Below are positions 54,472 through 64,000 of a stretch of DNA of 64,000 nt, one piece after another (the first letter of the stretch is position 1; each line of letters begins with the position of its first letter). The stretch lies in NCBI GenBank assembly GCA_050084985.1, contig JBITNC010000001.1, positions 142,476,001 through 142,540,000 of the forward strand. The letters are read 5' to 3'. The stretch is from Nageia nagi (Eukaryota > Pinophyta). The position numbers and the translations under genes were made by a program. The notes below the pieces were generated by a model that was not told the origin of the DNA, searched no databases, and worked only from the letters and a program-made list of their open reading frames with translations.

Positions 54472-57200
54472 AATATTGAGAATTTCTTAATTATGTTATA
54501 TGTTGTCTAACATCATTCAAATCATTATTAATATGATCTTGATATGCCCCAAGATTTGCATCTCGAGGAGTTTATCTTCTTGATTGATTCCTACTATAGC
54601 TATGACTTCCTCTTCTAGATTATACTTATTATGAGGTTCTTGTTCTTGATTAGCTTTTTGAGAATGATTTTGCACTATTTAAAAAAAAAATTATAAAAAG
54701 AACATAAATATCGAACATAACAATTATATTTTTATCTTTTTGATTTATGTTTGTGAAAAGATAATTTAATGCATAAACAACCTACATAAATACTCACCTT
54801 TTGCAATGTGATTATTTTTTTCTATCTTTTTTGATAAATTTGAGTAATATTTTATGCATATTTTATATGAATAATGTGAATTGTAATTTTTAATCTTTTT
54901 AGTTTTCCTAAAACATTTTTTCTAGTCAAGTATTTAATCAATGTAGGTTGGTAATCCTAATAAGTTATCTATGGATAAGTAATGACTTGGTACTTAAAAT
55001 GGTCTCCTTATAGCAATGGGATTCAAAGGATTTTGTTGAGAACTATTTGAATGATTAAATCCAAGAATATCCCATTTTTTTATAGTCATTTGATGAAAAG
55101 TAATGACTTCTAACCTATGAACCTAGTATTCATCTCCAAGTTTTGGCTCTATGGCTCATTGTATTTTGTCAATGGGAACATAAGAAAGTAAGAATAAATA
55201 TTTGGTAATGACATTCAAATCATTGATTTTCATTTTACCAAGCTTATGATTATGCATCTAATAAAAATAAAATACGTATGAATGCAATTTTTAACCCTCC
55301 CAATCATACATGTCTATTGATTAAAAGTTCTTTATGTGATTCAAATATTATTTTAATTAATGTATAACTTGATCTAATCAACCCACATGGTTTATTACCT
55401 TATAATGAGATTCATAACCAAATTTAAATGAAGTTCATTCATCCTTACAAGTCTAGAAGTAATTAAATATTATTTATTACCTCTCCTTGCAAGTCATAAT
55501 CTACCTTCAATGACCTTTTTACATGTTAAGGGTAGATAAGTAAGGAGCCTTTAGTGTACATAAATTATCCTTTAATGCAAATTCTTTTCCCCTCTTTATG
55601 AGTAATAATCTACCTTCAACCATATTTCAATGTGTTAAGGGCACATAGGTACAGAGTTTTAATGTGTATGTAAATTTCAAGCTTAATATGGATTCATTTG
55701 CCCTTTTACTTAACTTTTTAGATCACTTCAGATCACCATTGGTGCAAAAGTGAGAGAATACTTCATTAAGTAAATGCATATTAATGTATATGAAACCACT
55801 ACATTCATTAACCAAATTAGTATTCTATTCTACCTTTCACCTGATTAATTTACCTTAGGTTCATTATGATTTTAATGATAATTAATTCCTCCTTCCAAGT
55901 GTGGAAGTCATTTAATGTGATTTATTTTACCAAATTAAATGATGATGTATTAAGTGAAGGTTCATTTAACATTTTTCTATTAAGTCCATTCTCATCACCT
56001 AATATCGCCTTTTAGTGCAAAGGGAGAGCATAAATGAACTCAATAGAAAAATTGATAAGTGAAGTTTTTGTTTGATCCCTAGCCAATACACAAATAATTT
56101 GTATTTTTTGAACTAATTAACAAATAATAATAAAAATACTAATTACTAAACTATCATACTAATATTAAATACCCTTATATAAATACATTATGAGAATAGA
56201 GATTATAAAAAAGGGATTCATTCTCATTTCCCAATCTTATATACTGTTATTCTTGACAATTTTTTATATTCATCACTTTTTTCATTTATTTATTTTTTTC
56301 CCAATAAAACTCCTTCTATAATTCCCATTTCTTATTCCCCTTTCTTTCATTTGTAAATATTTATACAAAATTCAATCTTGAGTTTACTTTATATATACTT
56401 AATCTTTATCTTAAGAGTCTTGTATTATATGTACCTTTAGTCAAAATGTGGTTTTGTTTAAGTAGTTTCTGGGTCATGTCCAAGAGATGTGTATTAGTTA
56501 TAGGCTAAAGAAGTCTCCATTTTATAATATTGACCAAGTCATTTCTGATATTTGTCTAATTCTAATCCAAGTCTTGTTTCTAGGTATTATTGTATATAGT
56601 TTGTTTGTATGTCTAACTCAAGTATGGGCCCTATCTTGAGTCTTGTTACTTAGGTTTCAGTCTTGTATAGTTCAAGGATTATTTTTGGGCATTCTTGTAT
56701 ATAGTAATTAGTTCTCGTTAAATCATGTAACAAGCATTATTGTTTGAGTCAAATGAAATAGGGCCCATTAAAATTCAAAGGTGATGTCATACTTTTCAAT
56801 GGAAATTAGTAGGCTCTAGATAACTTAGTTAGTGGGTGGTCCCAATGGTTCTTCATGGTGGGAGTTATTCATAACTCTATATTCAATAGACCCCACCAAT
56901 TTTCAGTGATGACATCATGCCTTTTTGGAGAAATTGATGGGAAATAAACATAAGGATTTCAACAATACTTATCGATGTGTAACAAGACCCATTAGGGGAA
57001 AGTGAGAATTGTAAGAAGAGAGGAACACCTAGATCTACTTAATCAAGAGTGTATGACCCCTAGGACTCTGCTAATGTGTTGAATACAACTCATTTCCATG
57101 TAGCAATAGTAGTTCACTCTTAGGTTCGAATGGTTATATCTTCCTTTACCCTTATAGTAGTTAGCACCAAAATTACAAAAGAAGCATTTAATGATTACAA
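54472..57200 (-). other. Tat-B gag N-terminus, leader and probable 5' LTR
   Basis: On the minus strand 54660-54480 reads like the charged Gag N-terminus of Tat-A (S-Y-S-R-N-Q-S-R-R, then D-L-N-D-V-R-Q-H-I). About 56035-56010 (minus tttatgctctccctttgcac) matches the Tat-A leader at 2343. 55480-55680 has two similar segments (atctaccttca ... tgttaagggta). No gene otherwise. The 5' LTR should begin near 56640 but is not recognisable. Confidence 0.5.
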
Positions 57201-57236
57201 AGGGTCAGTAGATCATTGATTGATTAAGAGGTAGCT

Positions 57237-57740
57237 GTGGAGTCAAAATTTTATGTAGGCCATATATACTTAACCTTACAAATTTTTGGTAGGTATTTAA
57301 CTCTGATGAGCATATTAAAATTTTTTATAGATGAAGTAGTAGCTCACACCTTTGGTATTATAGAACTCCTTGATTGTTTTCAAGAGTCAAATGTTATACA
57401 AATGAGAAACAATGTTATACCCAAAGGTTTTCTTTCCTTTTAATGGCTATTTAATTCTAAAGATGTTCAAAGAGATAAAATGTGAGCTATTCAAAAGAAA
57501 AGTAATGTGGAGATGGAAGTTGAATCAAGAAAATGCATAAAAGTTAGATCAGAATGCATTAAGGAAGAAAAAGAGATGATACTTCAGATTTACCATGAGT
57601 TTCCCATGGTAGTTATGTGAAATTATGATGATCTAAAAACTTATGATAAGAATGTGATCCAACACACCATTGAACTTGAGATAGATACCAAGCCATATAG
57701 GCAAACCAGAGGTCGATAAACCTAAGAATAGAAGAAACTA
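57237..57740 (+). pseudogene. Element D: end of protease and linker
   Basis: An open 68-codon segment (57237-57443) and further readable pieces with stops precede the RT of element D. Assigned by position only. Confidence 0.4.
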
Positions 57741-58980
57741 TAAAATAGGAGTTACAAAAGCTCCTAGATGCTAAACTTATTTATCCTATCAAGCATTATT
57801 CTTGGGTATCTAATTTAGTCTTAGTAAGGAAAATGAATGGAGAAATTAGATTGTGTGTAGATTTTAGAAATGTGAACCAAGTGTCCTTGAAAGAAAACTA
57901 TCCTCTTCCTCCTATGGAATAAATCTTGCAAATAGTGGTCAAAGCATGTTGCTTTTTTATGATCAATGACTTTTTAGGATTCAATCAAATCTCTGTAAAG
58001 GATGAGGATCAATATAAAATTGCATTTACTACTAAGTGAGGAATATTTGCATTTCATAGAATGTCTTTTGGTCTCTTCAATGCTAGGGATACTTTTTAGA
58101 GAGAAATGGACCATACCTTTGGTAAGTTGATAAACAAGATAATCATTTTATACTTAGATGACATCATCATGTTTCTAAAAGTAGAAAGGATCACATATAC
58201 CACCTCATATAAGTTTTTGATAAATGCATGCAATTTGAGATTTCTATTAATCCTAAAAAATCTATTTTTATGGTTAACAAAGGAAAACTACTTTGCCACA
58301 TTATTTTGGAAGAAGGGTTGGCAATTGATCTTGATGGAGTCAAAGCTATTGAGGTATTGCCTTTGCCCTCAAATATGAAGGCCATGCAATATTTCCTTGA
58401 TCAAATCAATTTCATTAGAAAATTTATTAGTGATTTTTCTTATATTATTTCTCTAATCACAACAATGCAAAAAAAAGATGCTCAGTTCTCTTGGTCAAAT
58501 GAGGCAAAATAAGCTTTTCTTAATATAAAAAAGTCTATAATAGAAGCTCTAGTTTTGAAAAATCCATATTTTTCAAAAGATTTTATTATGTATACCTATG
58601 GAGTAGAGACAAGTATTGTAGCCATACTAGCACAAAAAGATGATGAAAAGGAAGAACATCCTATAGCCTTTCATAGTCAAACACTGCATAAACATCATGT
58701 AAAATACTCATTTATTGAAAAGCAAGTGTTATCTATTATGAGAGGCATGAAACAATTCAAGCATTATGTGTCCCAAAATAAAATTCTTAGTAATATAACA
58801 TTCACCTAATCTAAGAAACTATGTTATTTAAGAAGAATTGGGTGAAGGGAAAGCTTGTTGGATAACAAGAATAATAGAGTATGATGTTGAGATTAAGCCA
58901 ACCAAGCTTATAAGAGGAAGAGCCCTTTGTGAGAATATAATAGAGGCAAAACACATGATCTCTTTCATAGAGGATGAAGA
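57741..58980 (+). pseudogene. Element D (Ty3/gypsy) RT and RNase H
   Basis: C-V-D-F-R-N-V-N-Q-V-S-L-K-E-N-Y-P-L-P at about 57855-57910, F-L-G-F-N-Q-I at about 57975, A-F-T-T-K, F-A-F-H-R-M-S-F-G-L-F-N-A at about 58045, Y-L-D-D-I-I-M-F at about 58150. Then L-C-H-I-I-L-E-E-G at about 58290. An open 94-codon connection segment (58228-58512) precedes RNase H (58555-58809: V-A-I-L-A-Q-K-D-D, H-P-I-A-F-H-S-Q, K-Y-S-F-I-E-K-Q). The Asp pair is intact but several stops and frame changes are present. It differs from Tat-A/B and the chromovirus, so it is a fourth Ty3-type element. Confidence 0.85.
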
Positions 58981-59089
58981 GCATCTCAATGAAGAGAGAG
59001 ATTGGATAATATAATATATTATATATTTTAGAACTAGACATTACCCTGAATATTTTGATAGATTATAGAGAAGAAGATTCAATCTACAA

Positions 59090-60255
59090 GCATTGAAATT
59101 TACATTAATTGATGATCATCTCTATAGGAAAATTTTTGATCAAAACCTATTGAGATGTGTAACTCAAGATGAAGCCCAAAGAATTCTGTATGAGTTTTAG
59201 TATGGATTCTCTACAGGATACTACTATGATCTGACTACTACAACAAAGATATTATAGGTGGGTTATTATTGGCCCACTATATTCCAAGACTCATTCAAGA
59301 TAGCCCAAGAATGTGACAAGTGTAACATGTATGTGGGAAAGAGAAGACAAGCTGCTATGCCTTTAAAACCTATGGTCATTAAAGAACCTTTCCAACAATA
59401 GAGTTTAGACTTCAATAGAATTATAAATCTAAACTCTTCAATGGTTCATAAGTTTAGAAGTAATACCATGCAAAAGTGTAGATCATGAGGTAGTAATGGA
59501 GATGATTAAAAGACTAATCACTCAATTTGGTATCCCATAAACCATTATATCAACTAATAGTTTTGCATTCATTAGTGCATTCATTGGAGCTAACTTATCA
59601 AAATTTATTACTGAGTATAGGATCTATTGGATATTCTCTTCAAACTATTACCTATAAGGGAATGAGTTGGTTGAATTTATAAATAAAAACCTAACCTAGA
59701 TTATTAAAAGAATTATTGAAGGGAATCCTAGGAAGTGACACATAAAGTTGGATTATGCATTATGGGCTAATAGAATCAATATTAAATCTACTATCAAAAC
59801 ATCACCTATGCATTAGTCTACGGTAAAGAATAAGTGCTACCTATTCATCTTGAGTTTCTTGAATTGAAAATCCTACAAGAGTTGGAAGACTATGACTTCA
59901 AGCCATTTTAAGTTAGATTCAATCAATTGATCAAGATAGAAGAAGATAGAAACATAGCTTGTTAGGCCTTCTAGCATATATAAAATATTTTCAAAAAGTG
60001 GTTTGACAAAAAGAAGTCTTCTTGAGTGAAGTTTGAAGTTAGGGATATACTTCTCAAATGGGACAAGGAAAGATTAAAGCCCGGGAAACATCAAAAATTT
60101 GATTCCTTATGGAGTGGGCCTTATATCATTATTGAAGCCTTGTAGAACAACACATTCAGATTATAGAATATTTTTAGGTCCTAAGAGCTACCTATACTAG
60201 TGAACAAGATCCATCTTAAACATTACCGAGTGATTGGATTATTAAATATCACTTG
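59090..60255 (+). pseudogene. Element D integrase
   Basis: A zinc domain remnant (C-D-K-C-N-M, about 59310) follows G-Y-Y-W-P-T at about 59262. Core pieces L-D-F-N, I-T-Q-F-G-I-P and Y-A-L-W-A lie at 59405-59770. The C-terminal V-R-D-I-L-L-K-W-D-K-E-R-L-K-P-G-K-H, L-W-S-G-P-Y-I-I and I-H-L-K-H-Y-R are at 60040-60230. Heavily interrupted. Confidence 0.8.
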
Positions 60256-63200
60256 ATAAGCTTGTATAGTGTGAATAATCCTATTTGTTAAATACATTTA
60301 TTTAAAAAAAAACATTTTTTATTGGATATATTATGTTTTTCATAGGTGTAATTCCCAAGAAGGTAGATAGCCATTATTGGTGACATTTATTATGCATGGT
60401 GGTAGTTTATTCTAACGATCATAAAATATCTTATCAAAATATTAGCATTCAAAGTGAGATTTCCTTTAAAAAAGTCACCAGCTCATGTCAACCTTCCAAT
60501 TTAAAGCTAGTGTGCTTGACTTTAATACCACCTCACCTATCAGGTTTGACACAACACTCCATGTAGAACCTAACATTCCTAATGCATTAATGATCATTAA
60601 TAGGTAGAAGTCAAAAATCCTAAGAAAATAAAACATAATCATGACTCTATCATTCCTCACTTAGTGAATTTGAAAGCTCAAGTTTTTGAGCATTTATAGA
60701 GCCATACTATTTACATAGATTTTAGCACTAGGTTGTGAAGGAGTTTTATTTATGACATAGTTGAAATAACAAGCTTAATGTTTACCTAAGCTGCAAAGAA
60801 AACTATTGAGTATAATGACTAAACCAAAGTAGACTATGGTCATTTCAAGGGGAGAGGCTAAGGAGCTATCAAATATACATGAAAAATACTTGGAGAAAGT
60901 CCTTGGGGTAAATTGAACTAAAAGGGGAGTGATTAGTCACATGGATACCTAGTGCACAAATGAAGAAAGGCCATTGTTGCAACACAAAAGGCTTGAAGTA
61001 GTGGGTAAAGGTAAAATAATAGCAATAGGAAATAATATGAAGCATGATTAGGGTGTGGTATATTTTGTGCCATATGAGTCATTTACCTACCTAAAGCTAC
61101 TTATAGTCATTACCTTAAGGCATAACCCATAGGGATACATCATAAGGGTGTATAAGGAGAAGAAGGAAGGTGAAGAAGAATCAGATTATTTATCAAATAC
61201 CTTCCTAGACTACTCCCTTATTGCCATTATTAATGAACTTACTATTCTAGATGATTGGAGCTTCCATGTTAAGAAATAAGTTGATATGAGAAAGGAAATG
61301 TGATATTTTTATCAATATGAATATGACATGATCAACTGGATCGATGAGAGGTATGATAGAAATACCACCAAGCTCCTCAAAAGCTATGATATTGCATTAT
61401 TTGAAAAATCTTAGGATAGATAGGTCTTTTAATATTTGGCAATGATTCTTAGGCGTATGACCCAAATTGAAGCTGATGAGGCCATGGTACGAATGAATTA
61501 CAACATTGTGTAAGATTAGTATGTTTTGAATTTGCTACCTTCTTTTCAAACAAAATTAGAAATAATATTTTTAATATCGACAAGGGAGATTTTAGGCACT
61601 CCTTATTATAATTTTTAATTGATAGGGGATTATCTATAGTGCTAGGCAATGCTTCTATAAATTTTGCTTCAATTGACATGAGGGTGCTAGTACTCACCAA
61701 AGTTCATGGCTCTTACTATTATTTCATGGAGAAATGTTTTGCCATGTCATGAAGTTTCTCATGGGGAGAACTACACATAGACTGCACCAAAGAATGTAGG
61801 AAGAGTTATAGGGTGGTAACAAAATTAAATATTGGTATTTCTTGAAAGTTATTTTAAGGTATGGGTATTTTGAAACTCTCTTTTTTCTACCCAAATTTGT
61901 TAACATATAGTTGTATTCTTTAGATATGGGTAGAAAAATGAGTGCAATAGAAACCCAATATAGGTCTAATAGCAATTTTAAGCCTGTAATCAAAATATCG
62001 AATGTAGCAAGTATTTTTACATTAATAGAATTAGATTGTAAGATGAGTTATCAAATTTTATAGTTTAGAATTTTAAGTTAGAAAATGTCAAAGATGATTG
62101 AATGTGTGACCCTTTAGGGGAATGTATAGAAATAATAAAAGCAAATAAAAAATGCCCATTATTTGATCATGAGGCTTGACCCCATATTGAATCTTTTGCT
62201 AACTAGATTGAGTAGGAAGATAAGGAATCCCCAGAGTGGGAATTTGGTATTTTGGATAAGGTTTAGATAGACTTATAAGGGTTGAAAAAGTATAGAATAT
62301 GGGAAACTAGAAGATAAGATTTTTCCTTAACCCCGAAGGTCATTGCCTAGTTGGGGGATGAATTGAAATGGGGTACTAATAAAATTGAATATTTTATAAA
62401 ATATATATTTGACTATACCACCAAGGCAACACATGTTAAAAATAAGCCTTTTAGTGAGTTTAAGTATGATTAGTATTAACATACAAAGTATATGAAAGAC
62501 CCCCTTCTAGAGAAGGAGCAACCCTTACCATCCAATTTTTAGGGTAAGACATCATAAGATGATCAACCATTAGCATAGTAGGCAAAATAGCTTAAAGACT
62601 CTAAAAGAAGAAAACTTGAACAAGGTTCAATCTCAAAAGCAAGACCAAGGAAGAGAAATGAGACTCTAGTGAAAATAATGACTACTTTCATGGAATCTTC
62701 CTCCAAGAAGTAAATAATAATTAAGTTAAAAATCAAAGAACTAGCTAAGGAACAATAGGACTTAAAGAGAAATTAGCTTGCGAAGAAGCCACCTATCCCA
62801 AAGGAAGTCCCAACCCCATATTCATGGGTACAAGAGGAGATAGAGCCAAGATATTGAACTCCTAGATGCAAAGACCCATAAACCTCATATCATAGACATG
62901 ATAACATTTTAGAATGCACAAGAAGCCAAATATGAAGTGCAACAAGGGGGAGTTAATATCCTTGGAGAAGGTGCAACAAAAATAGTAGTAGGAGAAGTAG
63001 GAAGAGATGATAATGATTATAGTGATCCCAACAAGAAGAAAGACTTTGACCCAATGGACAAGGTAGAAGAGAAGGAAGAAGCTACTAAGTAAGAGGAAGA
63101 AGAAGCATAAAAAAGGAACTTGTTATGGAGATAAACCGTAGAGACCCTTGCATCAACTTCTAAGATAGGTGCATCTCAACATTCTTTAATTCCTTACTCC

Positions 63201-64000
63201 ACCATCATGGGAAAGGAAATATAGTGTATTTTTTCTACTCAAGTAGTAGAACCCATTGATTGGGAAATATTCATTAATAAACCCCCTATACTATTGAAGC
63301 AACAAGGAAGACTATTAAGTAAAGTTATAGATATAGGGATATTAAAATTACATAGATTCCATTCAAGGATGGGTAGGTAGATACAACCCTTACTACTATT
63401 ATAAATGTAAATATGTAGAGTGCCCTAATAGTAGATCAAGCCAAGTTTTTGGTTAATACTTCCCTGGTTGCTAGAAAAAGTCTTTAGTCTATGGAGAAAA
63501 AAATAGATACACTAAATAAAAAAATTGAGTAGCTCAAAAGAGACTGCTCTTAGAAGGATAAAATGATGGCTAGATTATAGAATCAAAATAAAGAATTAAT
63601 TGAAAAGTTGGCCAAGCAAAATACTAAGCACTATAAGAACTTATGGAAGTATAAGGAAGAACTAGAGACATTAAAGAAGCAAATTGAAGAGCTTAAGGCT
63701 CAATCCAACATAGTAGAGAGGGAAAAAGCTCAAAAAATAGAAAAAGAACTTAAAAAGACTATAGCAGCTAATAAAGTTTTAAATGATGATAAGGTAAAGC
63801 TACTACAAATTATGAAAGTCCATAGAAAAAACATTGGAGTAGATTGGACAAGAATGGTTAGCCTTTCCATATTATATTATTTGAAAAATTAAATGTAACA
63901 AGCTATACTTTTATGTGATGATCATATTGGAATCCAAAAGTTAGCCTTAGAAGCCTCAAGAGCAAAAATTGAAGAAATACAAAGTTGACTTAGGGTTATA
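60256..64000 (+). other. Unassigned coding remnants downstream of element D
   Basis: Plus-strand stretches with protein-like composition but frequent stops: 61030-61500 (F-V-P-Y-E-S-F-T-Y-L, I-N-W-I-D-E-R-Y-D-R), 62180-62900 (Lys-rich), 62940-63100 (acidic) and an open coiled coil 63608-63892 (E-E-L-E-T-L-K-K-Q-I-E-E-L). No known domain. They could be a 3' extra ORF of element D or the gag of a further element beyond the window. Confidence 0.4.

Larger units (their letters stand above)
17542..56640 (-). mobile_element. Tat-B: old, outer minus-strand Tat-like Ty3/gypsy element, four times interrupted
   Basis: Recognised by homology to Tat-A read in reverse: leader (about 56030), gag N-terminus (54540-54660), Pro-rich linker and capsid (43740-42374, resuming at 27777 after copia-1), protease, RT, double RNase H, integrase (to about 21640), extra ORF (about 21350-20640) and the conserved non-coding block (18350-18205). 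Homology reaches Tat-A's insertion site at 17541, so the element probably continues left of base 953. Reading frames are far more decayed than in Tat-A, so no translation runs long. The LTRs were not identified. The right end is placed near 56.6 kb from spacing, with a weak gggccctatctt match to the Tat-A primer site at about 56626. Confidence 0.72.

Overview
The window is plant nuclear DNA of the AT-rich, repeat-dominated kind found between genes in large plant genomes. I see no intact host gene. The plant assignment rests on the element families (Tat-type and chromovirus Ty3/gypsy, Ty1/copia with initiator-Met primer sites, an L1-type LINE), on a plant mobile domain (PMD) reading frame, on an MLO gene fragment and on an intron-bearing elongator tRNA-Met relic. 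The species cannot be told from the sequence.

Layout: nearly everything is nested retrotransposons. The outermost is an old minus-strand Tat-like Ty3/gypsy element (Tat-B), running from before base 1 to about 56.6 kb. Four insertions interrupt it. (1) A second Tat-like element in the opposite orientation (Tat-A, 958-17536, TSD tatag, 848/847-bp LTRs). (2) A copia element (copia-1, 27783-42368, minus, TSD ccaag, inserted in Tat-B gag), which itself holds a younger copia (copia-2, 31888-36974, minus, TSD taagg). (3) A LINE plus an unassigned coding relic (about 43.7-48.3 kb). (4) A chromovirus (48389-54471, plus). Beyond 57.2 kb lies a decayed plus-strand gypsy pol (element D) and 3.7 kb of unassigned coding remnants. 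LTR differences counted by eye give about 1.3% for copia-2, 2-3% for copia-1, 5% for Tat-A and clearly more for the chromovirus. Copia-2 being younger than copia-1 agrees with the nesting.

Most interesting content: Tat-A is 16.6 kb and carries two extra genes beyond gag-pol. One is a sense-strand ORF after integrase (10562-11671) of no family I recognise, built from a tandemly duplicated domain (W-x-V-x3-G-Y-x-V ... W-P-x3-P-[KR]-I-I). A decayed homologue sits at the same place in Tat-B, so it belongs to the lineage. The other is an antisense, intron-containing PMD protein (13557-15978). Between them lies a structured non-coding block also kept in Tat-B. A CG-containing motif with a period of about 20 bp recurs in four compartments of Tat-A. 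Copia-1 carries an MLO fragment and a tRNA-Met relic in a 3.5-kb leader. The chromovirus has a 303-bp inverted duplication in gag that would fold into a hairpin RNA.

Decay: reading frames are broken mostly by nonsense codons at Gln, Arg (CGA) or Trp positions, that is C-to-T (or G-to-A) changes, with few frameshifts. This is the pattern expected from deamination of methylated cytosines in silenced transposons. Copia-1 keeps one frame over 1306 codons with only five such stops.
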